A DNA stretch of 64,000 bases from JBBDYD01 sp040901865 (GTDB lineage Bacteria; Bacteroidota; Ignavibacteria; UBA10030). Of this stretch, positions 43,270 through 51,512 are shown in pieces; within the stretch, counting starts at the first letter, position 1, and each line of letters starts with the position of its first letter. The position numbers and the translations under genes are program-made. The stretch is taken from NCBI GenBank assembly GCA_040901865.1, contig JBBDYD010000137.1, positions 31,361 through 95,360 of the forward strand. The letters run 5' to 3'. A model generated the notes under the pieces. It saw nothing but the letters and a program-made list of their open reading frames with translations, was not told where the DNA came from and did no database searches.

Positions 43270-45069
43270 TTAATTGCGTCGCCCAATGGCAAGGTGAAAG
43301 GTCTTCGTTTCGTTTCCCCGCTTCACGACGACATCTACTTCATCTCCCGGTTTATACTCGCCGAGTGCAAACGTATAGTCGTAGAGGTTTTTGATTTCAA
43401 TCGTCCCGAACTTGACGATAATATCCCCCGCCTGTAACCCCGCCTTTGCTGCCGGGCTGCCGTCTGTCACGCCTGACAGTTTCATCCCATCGACCTGTTC
43501 GCCGAAATCCGGAATCGTTCCGGTGTACGATCGTGCACGACCCTGACCACTCGCTGCCGGTTGGCGCGGTGCTTCCACGCGAACATACGCCGGTCGGTCA
43601 ACGCCTCGATCGACATCCAGAGCAATCGACGCTATGAAGTTCAGGATCGTTGTCATTCCTTCATAGTTGATTTTTTCCCAATCATCTGACGGCTTGTGGT
43701 AGTCGGAATGGAGGTCGGTGAAGAAATGGAAGACTGGCATACCGCTTCCGTAGAATGAGGAATGATCGCTCGGGCCAAATCCGTCTTTCACGAGTCTGAG
43801 ATCGAGCGTGCTGTCGGCGTTGTGGCTTGTGACAAGTTGCTCGAATCCCGGTGAAGTCCCGATTCCATACACGATGAGTTTTCTGTTGTTCATTCGGCCA
43901 ATCATATCCATGTTGATCATCGCCACTGATTGATCCAGCGGGAGGAGGGGGTTTTTGACATACGCGGCAGAGCCGAGAAGCCCGCGCTCTTCGCCGGAAA
44001 ACGCAATGAACAGTACACTTCGTCGAAGCTCTGACCGCCGGCTCGCCAACAACTCTGCAAGCTCAAGCAGGCCAGCGGTCCCTGAGGCATTATCGTCGGC
44101 ACCATTATGAACGGCCAGCGTATCCGGCGAAAGTGAACCTGATCCCGATCCGCCCATTCCTAAATGATCGTAGTGCGCACCCACAATAATGGCCTCTTTT
44201 CGCAACTCCTTATCAGAACCTTCGAGAAATCCGAGAACATTGGTACCGGTTTTCTGGACCTTCAAGACCTCGGTCGAAAGGGAAATGTGCTTTCCGGAAA
44301 GGAGGAAGGAGCGCGGTTTTTTGTTTGTATTGATTTCCTGTTGAAGAGAAGCAATAGTGGCGGGACCTGTAAGACTCTCCGCTGCCTGCCTCGTCATCGT
44401 AACGGCCAAAATACCGGCGTCGCCCATCGATTGGTCATACGACAGTTCTGCGAGAATATCATTTTCAGCGTCAGCAGGTCCTGCGACAATAATGACCGCC
44501 TTCGCTCCTTTCTCTTTCGCTTTCGCCGTTTTGTACCGCAACGCCGCTCCCGGACCAAATTCGCTGTGTGGGTTGTCTCCGTCCGGATGATTCCGGAAGA
44601 TCACGACGGCTTTCCCTGACACATCAATTCCAGCATAGTCATCGTACTGCTTCTCGGGAAGCGAAATGCCGTATCCCGCAAACACCACCTCTCCTTCAAA
44701 CGAACCTGTCGACGAAAAGCCCATCGGGCGGAATTCGCTATTCAGGACCAGCTGTTTTCGTAACTCCCCAACAGACAGGATCGCCATGTTGTTTTCGCCC
44801 AACGATACGCCGGCCGTAAAATCGAACTTCTGAAAATATCCTCCGCTTCCAAGACCCTTCAAACCAATTTCTTCGAAATGCTTTGCAATATAATCTGAGG
44901 CGAGCCGCTCACCCGCACTTCCTGTACTCCTTCCTGCGAGTTGATCCGAAGCAAGATAACGGATGTGACTCCGAAGCTCATCGACAGTGATCCCCGGTTT
45001 TCTCTGGGCGGTGGAGAGAGAGAGGCAGGTTACCGCCAAAAGAAGGACTCGTACGATTCTTGTGTCCAT
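43270..45069 (-). CDS. Exported M28 aminopeptidase with PA and PDZ domains
   Basis: 599 residues. Signal peptide (VLLLAVTCLSLSTAQ), then a helical N-segment, a PA domain inserted at about 110-260 (KAVVIFRNHPDGDNP), the M28 catalytic domain (VGAHYDHLG and GADDNASGTAGLLELA for two zinc ions, FSGEERGLLGS with catalytic Glu, HFFTDLHSDYHKPSDDWEKI), and a C-terminal PDZ domain (GSPAAKAGLQAGDIIVKFG). Probably degrades peptides in the periplasm or outside. Starts 1 bp after the TolB-like stop, so the two are coupled. Confidence 0.94.
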   Translation of the reverse strand: MDTRIVRVLLLAVTCLSLSTAQRKPGITVDELRSHIRYLASDQLAGRSTGSAGERLASDYIAKHFEEIGLKGLGSGGYFQKFDFTAGVSLGENNMAILSVGELRKQLVLNSEFRPMGFSSTGSFEGEVVFAGYGISLPEKQYDDYAGIDVSGKAVVIFRNHPDGDNPHSEFGPGAALRYKTAKAKEKGAKAVIIVAGPADAENDILAELSYDQSMGDAGILAVTMTRQAAESLTGPATIASLQQEINTNKKPRSFLLSGKHISLSTEVLKVQKTGTNVLGFLEGSDKELRKEAIIVGAHYDHLGMGGSGSGSLSPDTLAVHNGADDNASGTAGLLELAELLASRRSELRRSVLFIAFSGEERGLLGSAAYVKNPLLPLDQSVAMINMDMIGRMNNRKLIVYGIGTSPGFEQLVTSHNADSTLDLRLVKDGFGPSDHSSFYGSGMPVFHFFTDLHSDYHKPSDDWEKINYEGMTTILNFIASIALDVDRGVDRPAYVRVEAPRQPAASGQGRARSYTGTIPDFGEQVDGMKLSGVTDGSPAAKAGLQAGDIIVKFGTIEIKNLYDYTFALGEYKPGDEVDVVVKRGNETKTFHLAIGRRN

Positions 45070-45070
45070 A

Positions 45071-46105
45071 TTATTCTATCCAATCAGCAATGAAAATGTT
45101 GAATTCATACCGGCCTTTTGCATTTCTATCGGAGACAAAGACCAGTTGTTTGCCGTCCCGTGTGAACATCGGGAACGCGTTGAAACTTCCGCCGACGGTA
45201 ATCTGTCGGACATTGGAACCGTCATCGTTGGAAACATACAGGTGAAACGTCCGGCCTTTCGGATCGTTCCGGTTTGAAGCATAGACTATGCGTTTGTTGT
45301 CCGGATGAAAGAACGGGGCAAAATTCGCACTCTTCGTATCCGTCAACTGCCGACGGTTGCTTCCGTCGGCGTCGCAAATGAAGATCTCCATTTTGGTCGG
45401 GCGGACAAGCTGTTCCAAAAGGAGGGACTTGTATTCGGACGCCTCGGCGCTGTCTATGTGATGATAGGCCCGATAGACAATTCGTTTTCCGTCCCAAGAA
45501 AAAAAGGCTCCGCCGTCGTACCCAAGTTGGTGCGTAATACGCCGGACGTTGGAACCGTCGATGGACATTGTATAGAGTTCGAGATCTCCATCCCTGGCGG
45601 ATGTGAAAACGATCTTGTCGCCGACCGGAGAGATCGTGGCCTCGGCATCGTATCGGTCCGACGACGATAACACTTTCAGGTCGGATCCGTCAGCGTTGGC
45701 AGAGTACAGATCGTATGCATTCCAAACGCCCCACACATATCCCTTCGATTTATCAGGGCGTGGGTAACACTGGTCGCCGTGTCCCATGGTAGAGGCAAAG
45801 AGCACCCGCGTTCCACCGGGAAAGTAGTATGCACACGTCGTGACACCCTTGCCCTGGCTGATCAACGTCTGGCCGGATCCGTCGATGTTCATGGTGAATA
45901 TCTGATCGCATTCGAAAGGCGAACGGGTTGATTGGAATATCAGTTTCCTCTCGTCGAAAGAGAAATAGGCCTCAGCGTTTGTTCCCCCGGAAGTGAGTTG
46001 ACGAATATTCGCAAGATGCCGTTCATCAGGATGGCGAAGCATATCGTCGTGAGATGGAACCGGGAACGATAAAGAAAACAGCATGAAGAATGCGAAGGAA
46101 ATCAT
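45071..46105 (-). CDS. TolB-like beta-propeller protein (WD40/PD40 repeats)
   Basis: 344 residues with a signal peptide (FAFFMLFSLSFPVPS). About five PD40 repeats follow: AYFSFDERKLIFQSTRSP, ATISPVGDKIVFTSARDGD, AFFSWDGKRIVYRA, FFHPDNKRIVYASNRND and MFTRDGKQLVFVSDRN. It resembles TolB propeller proteins but lacks the TolB N-terminal domain, so a Tol-system role is not implied. Pairing with an exported peptidase suggests extracytoplasmic protein handling. Confidence 0.88.
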   Translation of the reverse strand: MISFAFFMLFSLSFPVPSHDDMLRHPDERHLANIRQLTSGGTNAEAYFSFDERKLIFQSTRSPFECDQIFTMNIDGSGQTLISQGKGVTTCAYYFPGGTRVLFASTMGHGDQCYPRPDKSKGYVWGVWNAYDLYSANADGSDLKVLSSSDRYDAEATISPVGDKIVFTSARDGDLELYTMSIDGSNVRRITHQLGYDGGAFFSWDGKRIVYRAYHHIDSAEASEYKSLLLEQLVRPTKMEIFICDADGSNRRQLTDTKSANFAPFFHPDNKRIVYASNRNDPKGRTFHLYVSNDDGSNVRQITVGGSFNAFPMFTRDGKQLVFVSDRNAKGRYEFNIFIADWIE

Positions 46106-46118
46106 GAATGGACCTCAG

Positions 46119-46355
46119 TCAACATTGATCGGATGTGTAGATTGTTTTCGGCGCAGGATCGATGATTTGTCGAGTCATGTCGAGCCGTAGGATGTGCTCC
46201 TCGCCCGTTTCGGCGTCGGCAGCTTTGAGAAATTCCTCCGAACGTTTTGCGAAAACGTCCTCGACCAAAAACGTTTTGCTGCCTGACTGTTTGGCACAAG
46301 GAAGAGAGGGGATATTAGAACCGCTGGGGATTCGAGCATGTCTTGAAGGGAACAT
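46119..46355 (-). CDS. Possible small CDS or gene remnant
   Basis: The 306 bp between the peroxiredoxin and TolB-like genes hold one - strand open frame of 78 codons. Its last 55 codons (KTFLVEDVFAKRSEEFLKAA onward) have codon use and composition like a real protein, while the first 20 are less convincing. It may be a small protein, or the 3' remnant of a longer gene. No family recognised and no Shine-Dalgarno seen. Confidence 0.3.
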   Translation of the reverse strand: MFPSRHARIPSGSNIPSLPCAKQSGSKTFLVEDVFAKRSEEFLKAADAETGEEHILRLDMTRQIIDPAPKTIYTSDQC

Positions 46356-46411
46356 CCGATGGGCTTATAGGGGGCAGGATTTTGGTGTTCCATTCCGGAA
46401 GAAGACATGTA

Positions 46412-46954
46412 TCACCGAATGGATCCCAATGCCTGTTTAAGGCGACCAAAATCAAGCGAATCTGCAACGCTGTATTCCAAATCCACGTAAGCAATCTCAC
46501 CCTTCCTGTTTATCACGAAAATAGCCCTTCGCGTGAAGTTGCTTTGCTCGTTGAAGCTGTTGTAGGCACGGGCAACGTCATGGCGATGATCGCTGAGCAA
46601 GCGAAACGGCAAATTGTGATGCTTTGCCCATGCGTAGTGCGACCAGACGTAATCCCCGCTGATTCCCAGAACCGTTGCATTCAGAGCTTCGAGATTCGAG
46701 AAGTCGTCACGGAGGGTGCACACCTCTTTCGTACATCCAGTGCTCCAGTCAGCGGGATAGAACGCAAGCACAATGTTCGCCGTTCCCACGATGTCCGAAA
46801 GCTGTAACGGGACCTTGGAAATCGAATCTTTCGTGGCGTAGGGAAGTGAAAATCCCGGTGCGGGTTCCCCTACGCGGGGTGCTTGCGCGAGACCACTGGT
46901 GGAAAAGACGAGGAACGAGAGGCCCAACAAAAGTGTTTTCTTCACAGGTTGCAT
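46412..46954 (-). CDS. Exported peroxiredoxin (AhpC/TSA family)
   Basis: About 180 residues with a signal peptide (KKTLLLGLSFLVFSTSGLAQ). Redox motif FYPADWSTGCTKEVCTL has two Cys spaced by five, as in Bcp, with STGCT instead of TPGCT. FVINRKGEIAYVDLEYSV follows. ATG 46954 is chosen so that the signal peptide is at the N-terminus; a longer frame adds 23 residues. It is the promoter-proximal gene of the - strand group with the TolB-like and M28 genes, and is divergent from the zinc uptake locus. Confidence 0.88.
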   Translation of the reverse strand: MQPVKKTLLLGLSFLVFSTSGLAQAPRVGEPAPGFSLPYATKDSISKVPLQLSDIVGTANIVLAFYPADWSTGCTKEVCTLRDDFSNLEALNATVLGISGDYVWSHYAWAKHHNLPFRLLSDHRHDVARAYNSFNEQSNFTRRAIFVINRKGEIAYVDLEYSVADSLDFGRLKQALGSIR

Positions 46955-47022
46955 TCTCCAGCAAATTAGTAGGAATTTCAGCGAAAAGCAAAAAAGGAAC
47001 ATTGAACCTTCAGATCCGTTCA

Positions 47023-47053
47023 TTGCAATTCCATCAGTCTATTGCTACCTTTG
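47023..47053 (+). promoter_or_regulatory. Predicted promoter/operator of the metal-uptake operon
   Basis: TTG (47023-47025), 20 bp, then TACCTTTG (47046-47053), a full match to the Bacteroidota -7 consensus TAnnTTTG. An inverted repeat GCAAT (47025-47029) / ATTGC (47041-47045) fills the spacer and could be a Zur/Fur-type operator; no known consensus matches well. The ATG at 47057 lies at the expected transcription start, so the mRNA may be leaderless. Confidence 0.5.
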
Positions 47054-47056
47054 AAA

Positions 47057-47410
47057 ATGAGACAAGCACTGTCCCGGTTTTCGGCGATCGTAATATTGAT
47101 TCTTCATCTTGGTCTGTCGCTGACCGATCTTCAGCATTTCGATCCCCCCTTTGCCGGCGGCACCATGCCGGACGCCATTGCAAGCCATGACTGTGGTTCC
47201 AAGGAACTTCACAAAGCCCTGGGCGCTGTTCACTTCTGTATCCCATGCCACCGCATTCTTGCCGGCATCGCATTCCAGAATGTTCCCCCGGTGACGTTGG
47301 CCGCACCGGAACAACACGTTGACCCCTCGTCTCCTTTCGAAATCTTCCCTGCCAGATATTTCTCCCAAACATACCATCGCGGTCCTCCGCTCCTTCGTCC
47401 GTTGGCTTAA
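47057..47410 (+). CDS. Small exported Cys/His protein at head of metal-uptake locus
   Basis: 117 residues. An N-terminal hydrophobic segment (FSAIVILILHLGLSLTDL) acts as signal or anchor. The mature part has HDCGSKELHK and VHFCIPCHRIL, a Cys/His pattern reminiscent of DUF2946-type proteins found next to metal transport genes. CIPCH has the CxxCH form, so covalent haem attachment is formally possible, but a metal-relay role fits the neighbourhood better. ATG 47057 is preferred over a TTG five codons earlier. Confidence 0.6.
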   Translation: MRQALSRFSAIVILILHLGLSLTDLQHFDPPFAGGTMPDAIASHDCGSKELHKALGAVHFCIPCHRILAGIAFQNVPPVTLAAPEQHVDPSSPFEIFPARYFSQTYHRGPPLLRPLA

Positions 47411-47475
47411 CGCGTACCCAGGCCGGCGAGCAGCCGGAACCGGTGATGTGTCCGGAACGAATGAAGGAGGCTACG

Positions 47476-48801
47476 ATGAAACTGTTCCTCTATTCCGCGA
47501 TCTTTCTTTTCATAACGTTTTTGAGTCCTCCGCGGGTTCTTTCGCAGACTGCCGGGGAGATAACGCTTCAAGAATTAAAAGCCGAACTTGCGGCTCTTCG
47601 TGCAACACTGGACAGCCTCAAATCTGTTCCAGCTGCGAATTTTTTCTCAGACGACCCTCTTGACCTTCTCGAAGAGCGCCTTGAGCAGCGATTTGTCGAA
47701 CTTGACCGGAAAATTCAGAATATCGCGAATTCAATGGCACCGATTGCATTCAATCCACTTACGACGGCCTTCATCAATATGGCCGGAAGAACCGATTCGA
47801 GGACGGTGCTCGATGCAGAAGGAGCGGCAGAGATAGATAATCGCCTGTTTCTCAGGGGTGTTGAGCTGGATTTCCGCGCGCCCGTGGACCCGTATTCCGA
47901 GGCCGTGGTAATCCTTGCAATTGAAAATGAAGCAGGGGCCGGATATGCCATCGACCCCGAGGAAGTGTACGGGCTGATCAAACGCCTTCCTATTCTCGAA
48001 TCGGCCCCCTGGGGGTTGAAGCTCAAGGTCGGTAAATTCAGGGCCCCCTTTGGCGTCAATAACAGGCTTCACCAACACGATCTCCCCTGGATGACCAGAC
48101 CGCTTATCGTTGCGAAGTTCCTCGGGACAGAACACGGCGACTTTTTCGAAAGCGGATTCAGCCCGGTTGGGGCGGACCTCGATTTTTTTGTCCCGAATCC
48201 ATTCAGCGGAATGACGGTTGAGATGAACCTGGATGTTTTCAATGGAGGAGACCTGGGAATGGCTCCGGGGACCGGGTCGAAGCCAGGATACCTCGCTCAC
48301 CTCAACGTTTCAAGAGACTGGCGCAACGAGCACATCCTCATTGGAGGGGCGAGCTGGTACACAGAACAAGGCGCGGCGAAGCCGACCTTGCTCGGGGCGG
48401 ACCTGACGTACAAGTGGTCACCCTCTGAAAACCGCATGACCACATCCCTTGTGCTGGGAGGCGAAGTATTTGCAGGATCCTTTTCGGTGGTTGATTCCCT
48501 CGGGGCCGCTTCGACAAAACGCCCCATGGGTTGGTATGCGTATGCACAATACCAGATCTCGTACTCCTGGTACGTTGGCGCCCGCTATGACTGGCTCCAG
48601 GAACCTGAAGATCCGGATTTCGTGACAAGGTCAATCGGGGTGTATGCCAGTTACTACACCACGGAGTTTTTCAGGATTCGTATCGGACTTGAACGGCGGA
48701 ACAGCACTCTTCCGATGTTTGATCCATTGACCACCGGCTTGTTTGAACTTAACTTCGTTTTCGGATCTCATCCGACTGAACCCTATTGGGTCAATCGGTA
48801 A
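47476..48801 (+). CDS. Porin-like outer membrane protein in the metal-uptake locus
   Basis: 441 residues: signal peptide (LFLYSAIFLFITFLSPPRVLS), a coiled coil (about 30-90, QELKAELAALRATLDSLKSV), then a beta-barrel with alternating strands and sequence like KVGKFRAPFGVNNRLHQHDL, typical of OprO/P or zinc-regulated porins. The protein ends in aromatic-rich strands but not in a terminal Phe. ATG 47476 is preceded by GGAGG at 5 nt; the upstream ATGs are rejected. The binding-protein gene follows after 18 bp, so it likely provides outer-membrane entry for zinc or manganese. Confidence 0.8.
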   Translation: MKLFLYSAIFLFITFLSPPRVLSQTAGEITLQELKAELAALRATLDSLKSVPAANFFSDDPLDLLEERLEQRFVELDRKIQNIANSMAPIAFNPLTTAFINMAGRTDSRTVLDAEGAAEIDNRLFLRGVELDFRAPVDPYSEAVVILAIENEAGAGYAIDPEEVYGLIKRLPILESAPWGLKLKVGKFRAPFGVNNRLHQHDLPWMTRPLIVAKFLGTEHGDFFESGFSPVGADLDFFVPNPFSGMTVEMNLDVFNGGDLGMAPGTGSKPGYLAHLNVSRDWRNEHILIGGASWYTEQGAAKPTLLGADLTYKWSPSENRMTTSLVLGGEVFAGSFSVVDSLGAASTKRPMGWYAYAQYQISYSWYVGARYDWLQEPEDPDFVTRSIGVYASYYTTEFFRIRIGLERRNSTLPMFDPLTTGLFELNFVFGSHPTEPYWVNR

Positions 48802-48819
48802 GCGAAACAGGAGCGGACC

Positions 48820-49848
48820 ATGAAAGCGCTTTCCAGGATCATTCTTCTTTCAATGCTTTTTTCCATCGGGGTTTCGGGTCAAACGAGGCTCAAGGTTGTG
48901 ACCACTCTGAATTATCTGCGATCCATTGCTCAGGAGGTGGGGGGAAGCTATGTGGACGCCGTTGCATTGGCAAACCCGAAACAGGATCCGCATTATGTTA
49001 CCGCGACGCCCGGCATGAATGAAATCACGAATGGGGCGGATTTGTTCATCGAGAACGGGCTGGCTCTGGATTTATGGGCTAAAAACGTGGTTGACGCTTC
49101 GGGAAATCCTCGGATTCAGCGAGGCACACCGGGACATCTCGTTGGGACGATCAATGTTCCGATCAGGGAATTGCCCACCGAAATTTCCCGAACATGGGGA
49201 GATATTCACCCACAGGGTAACCCGCACTGTTGGCTTGACCCGTTAAATGCAAAAATCGTTGCCGGGAACATCGCTGAGCGTCTTGCACGCCTCGATCCGA
49301 GCCACGCAACGTATTTTCGGGATCGGGCGGAAGAATTCTCCGGCCGGATCGACGTCCGGCTCTTTGGAGAACAAGTTCTCAAAACCATCGGCGCGAAAGC
49401 GGGAGACATTCTCACACGCAAACTCAAAGCAGGAACACTCTACGAATGGCTGGAGTCAAAGAAGCTCGATTCGCAGTTGGGCGGTTGGATGCAGCTGGCC
49501 CGTGGCCTTCGTGGAACCAAGGTCGTCTCGTATCACAAGACGTACGTTTATTTTGCGTCGAGGTTCGAATTGGACATCATCGGAGAACTCGAGGAGAAGC
49601 CGGGCATACCACCGCCTCCGCAGCACAGGGACGCGATGGTTGAACAAGTGAAAACTGCGAACGTCAAAGCGATCCTGAACGACAATTTCTATTCCCGGGA
49701 AGCGGCCGATTATGTGGCCAGCAAGACCAACGCGAAAGTTGTGGTCACTTACATCGACGTCGGAGGTTCGGACGAGATTCCAACGTACGAAGACTTGATC
49801 TCGTATCTTCTCCGAAATGTACTTCGGGCTGTCCGGGAAGGGGGTTGA
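48820..49848 (+). CDS. znuA: Metal ABC transporter substrate-binding protein (ZnuA/MntC-like)
   Basis: 342 residues with a signal peptide (IILLSMLFSIGVSGQ) and no lipobox. Cluster A-I binding-protein ligands are visible: DPHYVTATP, GNPHCWLDP, VVSYHKTYVYFA and an acidic residue in YIDVGGSDEIP. Compared with E. coli ZnuA it lacks a His-rich loop. The family binds Zn, Mn or Fe; Zn is the best guess given the rest of the locus. The permease gene follows after 3 bp. Confidence 0.88.
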   Translation: MKALSRIILLSMLFSIGVSGQTRLKVVTTLNYLRSIAQEVGGSYVDAVALANPKQDPHYVTATPGMNEITNGADLFIENGLALDLWAKNVVDASGNPRIQRGTPGHLVGTINVPIRELPTEISRTWGDIHPQGNPHCWLDPLNAKIVAGNIAERLARLDPSHATYFRDRAEEFSGRIDVRLFGEQVLKTIGAKAGDILTRKLKAGTLYEWLESKKLDSQLGGWMQLARGLRGTKVVSYHKTYVYFASRFELDIIGELEEKPGIPPPPQHRDAMVEQVKTANVKAILNDNFYSREAADYVASKTNAKVVVTYIDVGGSDEIPTYEDLISYLLRNVLRAVREGG

Positions 49849-49851
49849 GCC

Positions 49852-51512
49852 ATGGAAGAACTGTTCTATCTGCCTTCTTCGATGCTCTGGCCCCTCATTG
49901 CCTGCCTTGTACTCACGGGGATCCATGTGTATCTCGGCGTTCATGTTATCGCGCGCAAGGTTATTTTTGTGGACCTTGCCCTGGCGCAGATTGCCGCGCT
50001 TGGAACGGTCATCGGTGTTCTGCTCGGCTATCAGGCGGGAACGGAGGATACAGCCCTCTATCTCTACTCGCTGGCCTTCACTGTCTTTGGAGCGTTCATT
50101 TTTTCGATAACAAAGATGAAGGGAGAGCGCGTGCCGCATGAGGCTATCATTGGCATAGTCTATGCGGTGACGTTCGCGGCCACGATCCTCGTCATTTCCC
50201 GGAGTGCGCTCGGGCCCCAGGAATTGGATCATATTCTGAAAGGAGAACTTCTTTGGGTCCAGGCTCCCACGGTGTTGAAAACGGCCGGAATTTACGCTGC
50301 AGTGGGTCTTTTTCATTTCTTTTTTCGCAAACAATTCANNNNNNNNNNNNNNNNNNNNNNNNNNNNNNNNNNNNNNNNNNNNNNNNNNNNNNNNNNNNNN
50401 NNNNNNNNNNNNNNNNNNNNNNNNNNNNNNNNNNNNNNGCCGGAATTTACGCTGCAGTGGGTCTTTTTCATTTCTTTTTTCGCAAACAATTCATGGCGAT
50501 TTCTTTTGAACCTGACCGCGCGGAGGAAAGTGGATTGAATGTCCGGATGTGGGATTTTTTCTTTTACATGTCCTTCGGGTTTGTGATCACGAGTTCGGTT
50601 GCCATTGCGGGTGTCTTCCTCGTCTTCAGTTATCTTGTGATCCCCGCGGTTGGTGCGATGTTGTTGGCGGAACGGCTGAGCAAACGGCTCACGATCGGTT
50701 GGATCGGTGGTGCAGTGTGCAGTTTTGTAGGCGTGAAGCTATCGTGGGATACAGGGTTGCCCACAAGCCCTTTGGTTGTCTGTGTCCTGGCGTTTGCCCT
50801 CCTGACCGCAGGGCTGGTGAGGTTTATCCGGACTGCGGAAAGAAAATCCCAGGCGATCCGTTTTGTCCTTCAATCCCTTCTCGTCATAGCCGTTTTTGTT
50901 TCCGGCCTCCTGTTCTTCGGAAAGGATAAGGAGGATCCGCTGAAGCATCACCTGGAAATGCTTGAAAGCCCTTCTGGTACCGATCGCGTCACAGCAATTT
51001 CCCAACTTGCCGGTTTTGCGGCTCAGAAGAACGTCTGGATGGACAAAGTTGTCTCCCGGTTGGGTGACAGCGATGCACAGGTGAGGAAGGCGGCGATCGA
51101 GATTTTGGTATCGATACCCGATACGGTAATCTTGCGCCATATCCCCGCATTGCTTCGGGATCAGTCTGATGCCGTGAAAACCGCGGCCGTTCTCGCCGTA
51201 AGAAAACTCGGCAACGCAGAACACGCGAATGAGCTGGTGGAAGCGGCAGGTGGCGAAGAGGACCCGGAACTCCTCATCAGTATGACAAGGACGGCGATTG
51301 ACCTTGGAAATCCAGGCGGTATTCCTGTTTTGGCGGCGTTGGTGTCCCGGGGAGGATTCTTTGCAGACGAGGCCTACAGCATTATTGCGAGTCATCTTGA
51401 GGCACGGTTTGAAAAGAGACAGATGGACTCCTTGGTCCGGTGGTATAAGGAAAACGAAGGCCGGTTGCATTGGGACGCGGAACAGCATAAATTTATCGTT
51501 CGGAGGCAATAA
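49852..51512 (+). CDS. ABC-3 metal permease (ZnuB-like) fused to C-terminal HEAT repeats; interrupted by N gap
   Basis: Two open frames on either side of the gap belong to one gene. Removing the N run and one copy of the flanking 55-bp repeat joins 49852-50338 to 50494-51512 in frame, giving 501 residues. Residues 1 to about 270 are an ABC-3 permease (VDLALAQIAALGTVIGVLLG, GELLWVQAPTV, VFSYLVIPAVGAMLLAERLS), with eight helices. Two more helices and then about 190 soluble residues form HEAT repeats (RVTAISQLAGFA, VSRLGDSDAQVRKAAIEIL, IPALLRDQSDAVKTAAVLAV). A soluble HEAT tail on this permease family is not something I know. No ATPase gene is adjacent. Confidence 0.85.
50284..50338 (+). repeat. 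55-bp direct repeat, copy 1 (assembly artefact)
   Basis: Identical to 50439-50493. It ends exactly where the N run begins, and its coding sequence is the same as in copy 2. Confidence 0.95.
50339..50438. other. Assembly gap of exactly 100 N
   Basis: A fixed 100-N spacer, as placed by scaffolding tools when the gap size is unknown. Both flanks carry the same 55 bp, so the true gap is probably an overlap of 55 bp. Confidence 0.98.
50439..50493 (+). repeat. 55-bp direct repeat, copy 2 (assembly artefact)
   Basis: Identical to 50284-50338 and begins at the first base after the N run. 55 is a common de Bruijn k-mer length, which explains the size. Confidence 0.95.

Noticed and set aside
45071..46105. 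Assignment as TolB of the Tol-Pal system
   Set aside because: It lacks the TolB N-terminal domain and has no tol or pal neighbours; the exb genes are about 6 kb away in another unit.
49852..50538. Open frame running through the N run and ending at 50538
   Set aside because: The 100-N spacer shifts the frame by one, so the translation after it is an artefact; the correct frame is that of 50493-51512.
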